From contig CAZXGG010000008.1 of NCBI GenBank assembly GCA_964640125.1, positions 13,786-77,785 on the forward strand: a DNA stretch of 64,000 nt. The letters are read 5' to 3'. Below are positions 36,149 through 44,962 of the stretch, piece by piece (positions within the stretch are counted from its first letter, which is position 1; each line of letters begins with the position of its first letter). The stretch comes from G020353115 sp964640125. GTDB lineage: Bacteria; Bacteroidota; Bacteroidia; Bacteroidales; VadinHA17. The position numbers and the translations under genes are program-made. The notes beneath the pieces are model-generated. The model saw nothing but the letters and a program-made list of their open reading frames with translations, searched no databases and was not told the DNA's origin.

Positions 36149-37375
36149 ATGAAAATACTCAACTTATTTGTTGTTGCATACCGGTCGTTGAACAAGAACA
36201 AAGTTCGGTCATTACTAACCATGCTTGGGATAATTATTGGGGTGGCATCGGTGATCGCGATGCTGGCAATCGGACAGGGTTCAAGAGATAGTATTGAAGA
36301 ACAGATCTCCAGCATGGGAACGAATGTAATCATGCTTTTCCCGGGGGCCTCGTTCCGGGGAGGTGTTGCAACTGCAGCCGGAGAAGCGCAAAGTATTAAT
36401 ATGGATGATGTTAATGCCATCAGGGATAATTGTCCATCGATTAAATACATCAGCCCGGTTGCCAGGTCAAGCGGGCAGGTCATTGCCTCTAATAACAACT
36501 GGAATACCCAGGTGTACGGGGTATATCCGGAATATATGGATATTCGCAATATTACCCTTTCGTCCGGAGAGATGTTTTCCGAAGTTGATGAACGACGGTC
36601 AGCTAAAGTTTGTATCGTAGGTACTACAGTAGTTGAAAATCTCTTTGACGAGTATACAGACCCTGTCGGACAAAAGATCAGGATCCGGAACATTCCTTTT
36701 ACAATCATTGGTGTGCAGAAGGAGAAGGGTGGAAGCGGTATGGGTGGAGACCAGGATGACGTAATTTATGCTCCCTATTCAACCGTCCAGAAACGGATGA
36801 GGGGAGGAACCTCAACCAATGTACAGCAAGTTTACCTTTCCTCAATATCGGAAAAGCATATTGAAAAAGCAAGTGAGGAAATTGACCAGCTGTTACGGGA
36901 ACGAAAGAAACTGAGTCTGTATGAAGATCCGCCCTATATGCTCCGGACTCAAAGTGAAATTACCGAAATGTTTACATCTACCTCCGAGACCATGATCATC
37001 CTGCTGGCAAGCATTGCAAGCATTTCGTTGATCGTCGGAGGGATCGGTATCATGAATATCATGCTGGTTTCGGTTACGGAAAGAACCAGGGAGATTGGTT
37101 TGAGAATGGCCGTCGGGGCAAGGGGAAGAGACATCCTGCGCCAGTTTCTCCTGGAAGCAATACTACTTAGCCTTATTGGAGGATTGATTGGTGTGGGAGG
37201 AGGAATGGGCGCATCCAAACTGTTCGTCTCTGTCATGAACTGGCCAGTTTCTGTAACATCCTATTCCATTATTCTTGCCTTTGCATTTGCTTTCGTTATC
37301 GGTGTATTCTTTGGGTGGTACCCTGCACGAAAAGCAGCAATCCTGATCCCGATGGATGCATTGAGGTATGAATAA
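36149..37375 (+). CDS. MacB-like ABC transporter permease
   Basis: This 408-residue FtsX-type permease has one N-terminal membrane helix after the motif SLNKNKVRSLLTMLGIIIGVASVIAM, a large periplasmic domain (about 50-280), and three C-terminal helices including GGIGIMNIMLVSVTERTREIGLRMA. It completes the tripartite pump with the TolC, MacA-like and ATPase genes before it. The substrate is not known. Confidence 0.92.
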   Translation: MKILNLFVVAYRSLNKNKVRSLLTMLGIIIGVASVIAMLAIGQGSRDSIEEQISSMGTNVIMLFPGASFRGGVATAAGEAQSINMDDVNAIRDNCPSIKYISPVARSSGQVIASNNNWNTQVYGVYPEYMDIRNITLSSGEMFSEVDERRSAKVCIVGTTVVENLFDEYTDPVGQKIRIRNIPFTIIGVQKEKGGSGMGGDQDDVIYAPYSTVQKRMRGGTSTNVQQVYLSSISEKHIEKASEEIDQLLRERKKLSLYEDPPYMLRTQSEITEMFTSTSETMIILLASIASISLIVGGIGIMNIMLVSVTERTREIGLRMAVGARGRDILRQFLLEAILLSLIGGLIGVGGGMGASKLFVSVMNWPVSVTSYSIILAFAFAFVIGVFFGWYPARKAAILIPMDALRYE

Positions 37376-37748
37376 AGTGACGGGTGACGAGTGACGAGTG
37401 ACGAGTTCCGCCTACGTCAAGACTGCAGCGGACAAGAGATGAGAAATGAGAGGTGAGTTTTGAGTTGTGAGAAATGAGTAGTGAGTTGACTTTGTAAAAG
37501 TGAGACTTTGAGACGATGAGAGGTGAGATAGAGCGACGAAGCGACTGAGAGACGGAGAGATGAAAGCTGTCACCAGTCCGAAAAAACAAGAACTAAAAAC
37601 TGAAACCAAATTGTTGAACCACAAATATTCATAATAAAAACATCTATTAACATTCTTGTCACGCGTCACGCGTTACTCGTCACTTTTACACAATGTTAAC
37701 CGAAAACTATTAACAATATCAATACTAATCCGTTAAAACTAAACAATC
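37376..37748. other. 0.37-kb gene-free region with an inverted-end element
   Basis: The region is GTGA/GAGA-rich on the left and AT-rich on the right. It holds the element described at 37377-37683. The remaining bases before the LolA-like gene show no coding pattern or clear promoter. Confidence 0.6.
37377..37683. repeat. 0.3-kb element with 26-bp inverted ends
   Basis: The left end (37377-37402) consists of four GTGACGR-type heptamers. The right end (37658-37683) read in reverse is the same with 4 differences in 26 bases. The inside is made of short words of the type GAGATGAGAAATGAGAGG on the left. No transposase or open frame is seen. It is MITE-like, and it starts 1 base after the permease stop codon. 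Confidence 0.6.
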
Positions 37749-38486
37749 ATGAAAAGAATCAGCACAATTATCCTGCTTATTGCATTTATTGCAGCAGGAA
37801 ACGGATTTGCTCAGAGTCTTGAGAAGATCCTGAAAAGTCATGCAGAAATAATGGGATTTGCCAAGCTTGCCGGTGCCAAGACCATCATCATAACCGGTAA
37901 AAGCCAGAGAGGGGAGAATGACAGCCCGTTCACCATTTACATCAAAGGTGAAAAATCCCGGTATGAGTCCGATTTTATGGGGAATAAAATGGTCAGGGCA
38001 TACGACGGTAAAACGGGTTGGATGAGGAGTCCCCGCGATGGCAGTATCATGGAGCTTGAAGGCAGACAGCTGGAACAAATGAGCCAGGCAACACAGTTGG
38101 GTGGGACCCTGTACCAGTGGAAGGAGAAAAATTTCAAGATCGAATTGGAAGGCAAGGAAAAATTTGAAGGTACCGATGTATTTAAACTAAAGGTTACCAG
38201 GGAGGATGATGTGGTGACCTATGCCTATCTTGATTGCGAGAGCTATGTCCTCCTTAAACAGACTTCAGTACGGGTTTTCCAGGGCAATGAATTTGAATCC
38301 ACCACAGTATTCAGTAATTATCAGATGGTTGAGGGTGTAGCAGTGGCTTTTAATTCGGAGACAATATCTTCCGGAAGTGGTGGCCAGGGCAGAGGTGGCA
38401 GAGGTATGGGTGGAACGCAGGTCATTGAGAAGGTCGAATTCAACAAACCCATCGATGATGCATTGTTTAAAAGACCGGAAAAATAA
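37749..38486 (+). CDS. secreted LolA-like lipoprotein-sorting-type protein
   Basis: This 245-residue protein has a signal peptide (about 1-21, ending in GFAQ) and a beta-rich domain with segments such as KGEKSRYESDFMGNKMVRAYDGKTGWM and YAYLDCESYVLLKQTSVR, which resemble outer-membrane lipoprotein-sorting proteins (LolA/LolB fold). A short Gly/Arg-rich run (GSGGQGRGGRGMGG) is near the end. It is 46 bp upstream of the BNR gene. Confidence 0.75.
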   Translation: MKRISTIILLIAFIAAGNGFAQSLEKILKSHAEIMGFAKLAGAKTIIITGKSQRGENDSPFTIYIKGEKSRYESDFMGNKMVRAYDGKTGWMRSPRDGSIMELEGRQLEQMSQATQLGGTLYQWKEKNFKIELEGKEKFEGTDVFKLKVTREDDVVTYAYLDCESYVLLKQTSVRVFQGNEFESTTVFSNYQMVEGVAVAFNSETISSGSGGQGRGGRGMGGTQVIEKVEFNKPIDDALFKRPEK

Positions 38487-38532
38487 GCTATCTTTCGGTT
38501 CCAATTGCAAATCCAACCATACACACTTACCC

Positions 38533-41500
38533 ATGAAAAGAATTATTCATTTCCTCAGCCGGTCAGGAGTTCTCCTCGTACCGGTTGTTTTTTTGTTCGT
38601 ACACCCACTGAAAGGACAGGAGGGTGTAACTATTGACAGCTATACTTTTGGGGCAATCGAAGCCAGGCACATTGGCCCGGCACGAATGAGCGGTAGAATT
38701 ACCTCACTCGATGCCCTGTTTGATGACTACCGCCTTGTTTATGTTGGAACAGCCGGTGGTGGCATATGGAAGAGCACGAATGCAGGTGTGACCTTTAAAC
38801 CGGTATTTGATGATTACAATCAGTGTATCGGAGCCATCGCAATTGATCAGCATCATCCCGACATAGTCTGGGCAGGTACAGGAGAGCCATGGACCCGGAA
38901 TTCCATTTCTGTTGGCGATGGGATCTATAAAACAACCGATGGCGGGGAATCCTGGAGTAAGATGGGCCTGGAAAATACCGAGCGGATCGGGAGAATTGAA
39001 ATTCACCCGCAGAATCCGGACACTGTATATGTTGCCGCTCTCGGACATCTGTGGAATGAAAACGAGGAGAGAGGTGTATATAAAACCACCAACGGTGGAG
39101 AAACCTGGGAAAAAATATTGTACGTTGATGAAAATACAGGGTGCTCGGATATCTCAATGGATCCCGAAAATCCGGATATTTTGTATGCAGCCATGTGGGA
39201 TTTCAGGAGGCAACCGTTTACCTTCCGTTCAGGTGGCCCGGGAAGTGGATTGTACAAAACTGCGGATGGCGGGAAATCATGGGAGAAGCTTACAAATGAC
39301 CTGCCGGCTGATACCCTGGGAAGGATCTCTGTTGACGTTTCACCTGCTGATCCGAATGTTGTTTATGCAGTGATTGAATGTGATTCAACAGGATTGTACC
39401 GTACAAATGATAAAGGAGAAACCTGGGAAAGGATGACAACCGCTTCAACAATTGGTGAAAGACCCTTTTATTTTAATCTTATACTGGCAGATCCAAATAA
39501 TCCGAATAAACTTTTTAAACCTGGCCTTAATCTGAACATTACCACTGATGGTGGAAAGAATTTCGAACGGTCAGGTGGATTCCATTCCGATGTTCATGCG
39601 ATCTGGATTAGTAAACGGGATACCAATTTTATTTACCTCGGAACGGATGGCGGAGTGTATGTTTCTCATGACCTGGGGGGAACCTGGAGGATCATGAGAA
39701 ACCTTCCAGTATCTCAATTTTACCATGTCAGTGCCGATATGAAAATCCCGTATACTGTATACGGTGGTCTGCAGGATAATGGAAGCTGGATGGGCCCTTC
39801 TGCAGGTCCGGGCGGTATAAAGAACGGGGACTGGGATAACGTGGGAGGAGGAGATGGATTTTATGTCTTCCCGGATAGAATGGATGAGAATATAGTATAC
39901 TCTCAATCCCAGGGAGGGAATATACAACGCCTCTACCTTAATACACGTGAAACGAAAAACATCAAACCTGAAAAAGATGAAAATACCGAAGATCTGAGGT
40001 TTAACTGGAATACTCCGGTAAGCTTCAGTAAAGATGGGAAAACCATGTATGTTGGATCTCAATATCTTTTCAGATCTAAAGACAGGGGTGATACCTGGGA
40101 AAGAATTTCTCCGGATCTGACGACAGACGATCCGGAAAAACAGAAGCAAAAGGAATCCGGTGGTGTAACCATTGATAATACAGGTGCAGAGAATCATTGT
40201 ACCATCATAACCATTCATGAATCCCCGGTCGATCCAAAAATCATCTGGGTTGGTACTGATGATGGAAACATCCAGGTTACCACGGATGGTGGAAAGAAAT
40301 GGAAAAATGTGGTTTCCAAATTACCCGGACTGCCGTCCAGTACATGGTGCTCATACGTTTATGCAGACCCGTTTGATAAGAATACCGCTTATGCAACATT
40401 TGACGGTCACCGGAATGGCGATATGAAACCATACGTTTTTATGACCCGGGATATGGGTAAATCATGGAAATCACTTGTAGATGAGAATATTACCGGGTAT
40501 TGTCATGTAATAATGTCAGACCCGGTGAATACGGAACTTCTTTTCCTGGGTACGGAAACGGGACTTTTTATCTCTATTGACCAGGGTAAAGCATGGTCGA
40601 AATTTACCGGGAATATGCCGGATGTGGCAGTCCGGGATATGTATTTACACCCCAGGGACCATGATCTGATACTCGCATCACATGGAAGGGGTATTATCAT
40701 CATTGACGATATCACCCCCCTGAGAAACCTGAAACATGAGATGGTGGATCAGGATATCGTATTCCTGCCGTCCAGACCTTTCACGGTTCGAAATTTTGGT
40801 TATCAGCAGGAATATGGTGGGAGTGATGAATTTGTGGGACAGAATCCCGGACAATCCGGTATCATTTCCTATTACATGAAAAAACGGCATATCTTTGGTG
40901 ACATGCATCTTGAAGTATATGATGACCAGGGAGAACTGATAAACACACTGGTAGCCGGTAAGCGAAGAGGAATTAACCGGGTTCCGCTGAGCATCAGAAA
41001 AAAAGCACCTCCTATCGGAGAAATGAGAAGCAGGTCATTCAGATCCTTCGGAGCCATGCAGGGACCTGCCTTACCGGCAGGTGATTATACAATCGCGATT
41101 GTTAAGGACGGTACTCGTGTAACAGGTACCTTTACAATCCTGGATGATCCTCAATCACCTCATTCGCCAGAAGACAGGAATTTACAACGGCAAACAGCAA
41201 ATAAAGCGTACGACCTGCTGATTGATCTTGACTTTCTTGATAAACGAATTAAAAAGCTGGTTGATGATGGAAAGGCTATTTCAGGAGAATTGAAAGATAC
41301 CGTGCTGGTATCCCAAATAAAACGGTTCAACGAAACATTGGGTGCAATGCGGGACTCTCTCTATGTCTCTTCATCAGGGGAATCCTTTACCGGGGAAAAG
41401 AGATTGCGGGAGAAGTTAGTTGAGATCTACTCCGATGTCAACTCCTATATGGGAAGACCCACCTTATCCCAGGTTACCGGATTGGATGATCTCACGGATG

Positions 41501-41637
41501 AACTGCTGAAGTTCCAGGGAAAACTGAAAGAGATCTCAGAGGACGAGTTAATGATGTTAAATCAATCGCTTGAAGCAGCAGGAGCAAGGCCCCTGAAAAT
41601 CATGACCCGTGAGGCGTACGAAAAGATGAACAAATAA
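38533..41637 (+). CDS. BNR/sortilin-type beta-propeller secreted protein
   Basis: This 1034-residue protein has a signal peptide (about 1-28). Many Asp-box repeats follow (GIYKTTDGGESW, GVYKTTNGGETW, GLYKTADGGKSW), the mark of sialidase/VPS10-like beta-propellers, arranged as about two propellers over 35-760. The C-terminal 270 residues contain a beta domain and a helical end. Such proteins are often annotated as glycosyl hydrolases, but no catalytic residues can be assigned. Their usual role in Bacteroidota is unknown. The start at 38533 is chosen for the signal peptide. A paralogue is encoded at 52818. Confidence 0.85.
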   Translation: MKRIIHFLSRSGVLLVPVVFLFVHPLKGQEGVTIDSYTFGAIEARHIGPARMSGRITSLDALFDDYRLVYVGTAGGGIWKSTNAGVTFKPVFDDYNQCIGAIAIDQHHPDIVWAGTGEPWTRNSISVGDGIYKTTDGGESWSKMGLENTERIGRIEIHPQNPDTVYVAALGHLWNENEERGVYKTTNGGETWEKILYVDENTGCSDISMDPENPDILYAAMWDFRRQPFTFRSGGPGSGLYKTADGGKSWEKLTNDLPADTLGRISVDVSPADPNVVYAVIECDSTGLYRTNDKGETWERMTTASTIGERPFYFNLILADPNNPNKLFKPGLNLNITTDGGKNFERSGGFHSDVHAIWISKRDTNFIYLGTDGGVYVSHDLGGTWRIMRNLPVSQFYHVSADMKIPYTVYGGLQDNGSWMGPSAGPGGIKNGDWDNVGGGDGFYVFPDRMDENIVYSQSQGGNIQRLYLNTRETKNIKPEKDENTEDLRFNWNTPVSFSKDGKTMYVGSQYLFRSKDRGDTWERISPDLTTDDPEKQKQKESGGVTIDNTGAENHCTIITIHESPVDPKIIWVGTDDGNIQVTTDGGKKWKNVVSKLPGLPSSTWCSYVYADPFDKNTAYATFDGHRNGDMKPYVFMTRDMGKSWKSLVDENITGYCHVIMSDPVNTELLFLGTETGLFISIDQGKAWSKFTGNMPDVAVRDMYLHPRDHDLILASHGRGIIIIDDITPLRNLKHEMVDQDIVFLPSRPFTVRNFGYQQEYGGSDEFVGQNPGQSGIISYYMKKRHIFGDMHLEVYDDQGELINTLVAGKRRGINRVPLSIRKKAPPIGEMRSRSFRSFGAMQGPALPAGDYTIAIVKDGTRVTGTFTILDDPQSPHSPEDRNLQRQTANKAYDLLIDLDFLDKRIKKLVDDGKAISGELKDTVLVSQIKRFNETLGAMRDSLYVSSSGESFTGEKRLREKLVEIYSDVNSYMGRPTLSQVTGLDDLTDELLKFQGKLKEISEDELMMLNQSLEAAGARPLKIMTREAYEKMNK

Positions 41638-41700
41638 TCGTTTAAAAAGAAAAGCTGTTATTCAATGGAGCTGGAGTAATTCAGGTTTAACCCGCTTTAT

Positions 41701-42438
41701 TTATGAATAATCCGGGTTCATCCTCTGTTTCCTGTAGATAATTGATCCGATACAGAGTAGAATCAGTATTTCGCCAATAATAAACATACCCCATGCAAAA
41801 CGGGCAGGAACGTATGTGGTGATGACCCGCTGGAATTCCGGATTTTCAACTAAATGGAGTATATCCGAAAGGAAATCTCCCCGAATCAGTATAAGGCTGT
41901 AATCCCTGATGAATGAAAGGAAAATGATAAAAGCTCCCGAAAGAAGAAAGATCCATTCTCCCATTTTAAGCTTTAGAGAAGCAATTTTTCCTGAGGGATA
42001 ACTGGTTACGAGGGCAAAACAGATCATGGTCAGGGAACAGATGAGCGGGGCAAGAACCGGTCCGACCCAGGTTACTGGAATGAGAAACAGGAGATCCCAG
42101 GTAAACAGGGATGCCGGCCAATTCAGGAAGAGCTTTAGTCCGACATAATAAAATATATCCCATACCCCAAAAAGGTAAAGGAAAAATCCGAATTTCTGCA
42201 GGGGAGTTCTTCCGGCAAGCAGTCCGACAGTTACCAGCATGACCAGTGTTGAGAATTCCCTCACCAGCTCAATGACAAGTAGCTTTACATCAAAGGTTTG
42301 GAGGGGGAACTCAAAACCATCGGGATAGTACAATTCACGGAGGTATACCACTACGGTTGCTTCCAGGAATCCCATAAAGAGGGCGAAGATCCCGGTGATC
42401 AGGAGCCGGCGGGAGAAGTCAGATAATGTATGTTGCAT
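41701..42438 (-). CDS. hypothetical multi-pass membrane protein
   Basis: The 245 residues have about seven predicted helices, with charged residues confined to short loops. I do not recognise the family. A conserved-looking motif, RELYYPDGFEFP, lies between the first two helices. The gene is followed by BNR DNA on the opposite strand and lies 44 bp downstream of the isoaspartate methyltransferase gene, with which it may be cotranscribed. Confidence 0.65.
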   Translation of the reverse strand: MQHTLSDFSRRLLITGIFALFMGFLEATVVVYLRELYYPDGFEFPLQTFDVKLLVIELVREFSTLVMLVTVGLLAGRTPLQKFGFFLYLFGVWDIFYYVGLKLFLNWPASLFTWDLLFLIPVTWVGPVLAPLICSLTMICFALVTSYPSGKIASLKLKMGEWIFLLSGAFIIFLSFIRDYSLILIRGDFLSDILHLVENPEFQRVITTYVPARFAWGMFIIGEILILLCIGSIIYRKQRMNPDYS

Positions 42439-42482
42439 TTAGTAAGTGTGTTATACCAGTTAAAAACAGCCGTAGAATCGGT

Positions 42483-43277
42483 TCATTTTTTATCCTTTTT
42501 TGCTTTTCCTGTCATTGGAACGAACCGGACAGGGTACTGGGACTGCTTTTTCAGATTTCCATTTTCATCTTTTGTCACCACGATCAGGTTCTGAACCCGG
42601 TCTTCTGCACCAAGTGGGATAACAATTTTGCCCCCGGGTTTTAACTGCCTGATCAGCGGGGGAGGTATTTCTTCCGGTGCACAGGTTACAATGATCCCAT
42701 CGAACGGAGCATACTCTTCCCACCCCTCGTAACCATCACCGATCTTTACCCTGATGGTGTGATATCCAAGCTCTTCAAATCGTTCAATCGCTTGTTCGCC
42801 CAACTTTTCAATGATCTCGATACTAAACACATACGGGGTTAGCTCTGACAGGACAGCTGCCTGATATCCGCTTCCGGTGCCAATTTCCAGGATCTTATCA
42901 CCCGCTTCGATTTCAAGCAACTCTGTCATGTGAGCAACAATAATGGGTTGTGAGATCGTTTGCCCCATACCAATGGAAAGGGGATAATTCCCATAAGCAC
43001 TGGATTGATATTCCCGCGGAACAAACCGGTGTCTTGGAACAGCTTTCATCGCCTCCAGGACACGAACATCCTTTACCGGATTATAATAAGAATGTTGGAT
43101 GTCCCGGACAACCATTTTTTCCCGCTCCGCTTTTCGCTCAGAAAATCTAGGCCGGTTCCATTTCAGGGTGTCGGCAAGGGAATCTGTGACGAATGTTCTC
43201 TCTTTCAGGGAGGCTTTTTCCCTGGAACTATGGCATGCACACGTTATCAACAAAGAGAGCATAAACAGTATCTTCAG
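42483..43277 (-). CDS. pcm: protein-L-isoaspartate O-methyltransferase with export signal
   Basis: This enzyme repairs isoaspartyl residues in damaged proteins using SAM. The methyltransferase core (about 60-260) has MGQTISQPIIVAHMTELL and the SAM motif ILEIGTGSGYQAAVLSEL. The N-terminus is a hydrophobic signal ending in a Cys-rich TCAC, followed by a charged linker, so the protein appears lipid-anchored or secreted, whereas the standard enzyme is cytoplasmic. The start may be 43313 (12 residues longer). The gene lies divergent from xylulokinase. Confidence 0.85.
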   Translation of the reverse strand: MKILFMLSLLITCACHSSREKASLKERTFVTDSLADTLKWNRPRFSERKAEREKMVVRDIQHSYYNPVKDVRVLEAMKAVPRHRFVPREYQSSAYGNYPLSIGMGQTISQPIIVAHMTELLEIEAGDKILEIGTGSGYQAAVLSELTPYVFSIEIIEKLGEQAIERFEELGYHTIRVKIGDGYEGWEEYAPFDGIIVTCAPEEIPPPLIRQLKPGGKIVIPLGAEDRVQNLIVVTKDENGNLKKQSQYPVRFVPMTGKAKKDKK

Positions 43278-43426
43278 CATGGGTAAAGGTTTTAATGAAA
43301 CGTTGGTGCTCATTCAATCCTTCTGTCCGAGGAAGTTATAAAAAAGATAGCAATTTGTCAATTTTTTTCACCATCAGAGTGATAGTGAGAATAGTCGGGT
43401 TTTTATTGGTGGTTTATTCATTTCAT

Positions 43427-43445
43427 CCTATTTTTACTGAATAGG
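43427..43445. promoter_or_regulatory. possible operator before the xylulokinase gene
   Basis: The 19-bp interrupted palindrome CCTATT-N7-AATAGG lies 27 bp before the xylulokinase ATG. Its size and place fit a regulator-binding site, but no regulator is encoded nearby and only one copy is seen. Confidence 0.35.
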
Positions 43446-43471
43446 AAACATTGATAGTAAGTTCCGGTTAT

Positions 43472-44956
43472 ATGCAGTTTCTTGGTTATGATATTGGCAG
43501 TTCATCGATAAAAGCCTCCCTGTTTGATCTGGAATCAGGCACCATCTCTTCAACTGTTTATGCTCCTGAAACCGAAATGGAGATTATGGCAGTAAAGCCC
43601 GGATGGGCAGAACAGGATCCCGACCTCTGGTGGAATTATCTGGTTGAAGCAACCCGGAAACTGACATCCAACGACAATGTAAACACAGATCAGATCAAGG
43701 CAATAGGGATCTCCTATCAGATGCATGGTCTTGTTGTAGTTGACCGGGATCTCAACCTGATCCGGCCCTCTATTATTTGGTGTGACAGTCGTTCGGTAGG
43801 TATAGGAGACCGTGCTTTTCAGGAGATTGGTGCTGAGAATTGCCTCTCAACGTTATTGAATTCTCCCGGTAATTTTACCGCATCGAAACTCAAATGGGTT
43901 CAGATGAATGAGCCCGATCATTACAAAAGAATACACAAAATCATGCTCCCGGGGGACTATATTGCCATGCGTCTCACCGGAGAGGTAAAGAGTACCGTTT
44001 CCGGTTTATCAGAGGGGATATTCTGGGATTTTCACCGGAACAGGCTTGCCGGATTGGTAATGGACCATTTTGGGTTTGACGGTGAAATGATCCCGGAAAT
44101 TGTACCCACCTTTTCATCTCAGGGTGCATTGCTGCAGTCTGTTGCCCGTGAATTGGGTTTGCCGCCGGGAATTCCGGTTACTTACAGGGCAGGAGATCAG
44201 CCAAATAATGCATTTTCCCTGCATGTACTCAACCCGGGAGAAGTTGCTGCGACAGCCGGAACTTCGGGTGTTGTATATGGTATAAGTGATGCGTTGAAGT
44301 ATGATGAACAATCAAGAGTAAACAGTTTTGCCCATGTCAACCATTCTGAGGAGAACCGTCGCATTGGCGTGCTGCTTTGTATCAATGGGGCTGGCATTCT
44401 CAATTCCTGGATGAAACGGCTGATTGGACCGGGAGAATTTTCGTATGATAGAATGAATCAACTGGCAGCAGAAATCCCGATTGGCTCAGGAGGAGTTACC
44501 ATCCTGCCATTTGGAAACGGTGCCGAACGCATGCTTGGTAACCGGGAACCAGGAAGCATCATCAGTCACCTGAATTTCAACATCCACGATCGAAGGCACC
44601 TTCTGCGAGCGGTCCAGGAAGGAGTTGTCTTTTCTTTCCGCTATGGAATGGAAATAATGGAACGCATGGGTATTCGGGTGAACGTGATCCGTGCCGGAAT
44701 GGCAAACATGTTCCTGAGTCCGGTTTTCCAGGAAGCACTGGCAGCTACAATCGATTCAAAAATTGAACTGTTCAATACGGATGGATCTGCCGGAGCTGCC
44801 AGAGGAGCCGCTGTGGGATCCGGTTTGGCAACACTGGATGAGGCGTTTGCCGGTCTGGAGAAAATCCGTGAGGTGTCTGTTGATAAAACGAAAAAACAGC
44901 AATATGAAGAGGCTTATCATTGCTGGAAAAACGATCTGCTCATACATTTAAAATAA
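43472..44956 (+). CDS. xylB: xylulokinase (FGGY family)
   Basis: This 494-residue kinase phosphorylates D-xylulose. The FGGY opening DIGSSSIKASLFDLE is at about 5-19; AEQDPDLWW, the YQMHGLVVVD segment and the C-terminal NVIRAGMANMFLSPVF and GAARGAAVGSGL are typical. The start at 43472 is chosen because the frame before it begins with TTG and breaks the family start. Xylose isomerase follows 6 bp on. Confidence 0.93.
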   Translation: MQFLGYDIGSSSIKASLFDLESGTISSTVYAPETEMEIMAVKPGWAEQDPDLWWNYLVEATRKLTSNDNVNTDQIKAIGISYQMHGLVVVDRDLNLIRPSIIWCDSRSVGIGDRAFQEIGAENCLSTLLNSPGNFTASKLKWVQMNEPDHYKRIHKIMLPGDYIAMRLTGEVKSTVSGLSEGIFWDFHRNRLAGLVMDHFGFDGEMIPEIVPTFSSQGALLQSVARELGLPPGIPVTYRAGDQPNNAFSLHVLNPGEVAATAGTSGVVYGISDALKYDEQSRVNSFAHVNHSEENRRIGVLLCINGAGILNSWMKRLIGPGEFSYDRMNQLAAEIPIGSGGVTILPFGNGAERMLGNREPGSIISHLNFNIHDRRHLLRAVQEGVVFSFRYGMEIMERMGIRVNVIRAGMANMFLSPVFQEALAATIDSKIELFNTDGSAGAARGAAVGSGLATLDEAFAGLEKIREVSVDKTKKQQYEEAYHCWKNDLLIHLK

Positions 44957-44962
44957 ATAATC

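Noticed and set aside
35387..37375. MacB considered as frameshifted into two pieces
   Set aside because: Both parts have their own start codons, an 18-bp gap and complete domains; separate ATPase and permease genes are common.
37377..37405. GTGACGA heptamers considered as CRISPR or origin iterons
   Set aside because: Units are adjacent without spacers, few in number, and mirrored at 37658-37683, which fits inverted ends better than iterons.
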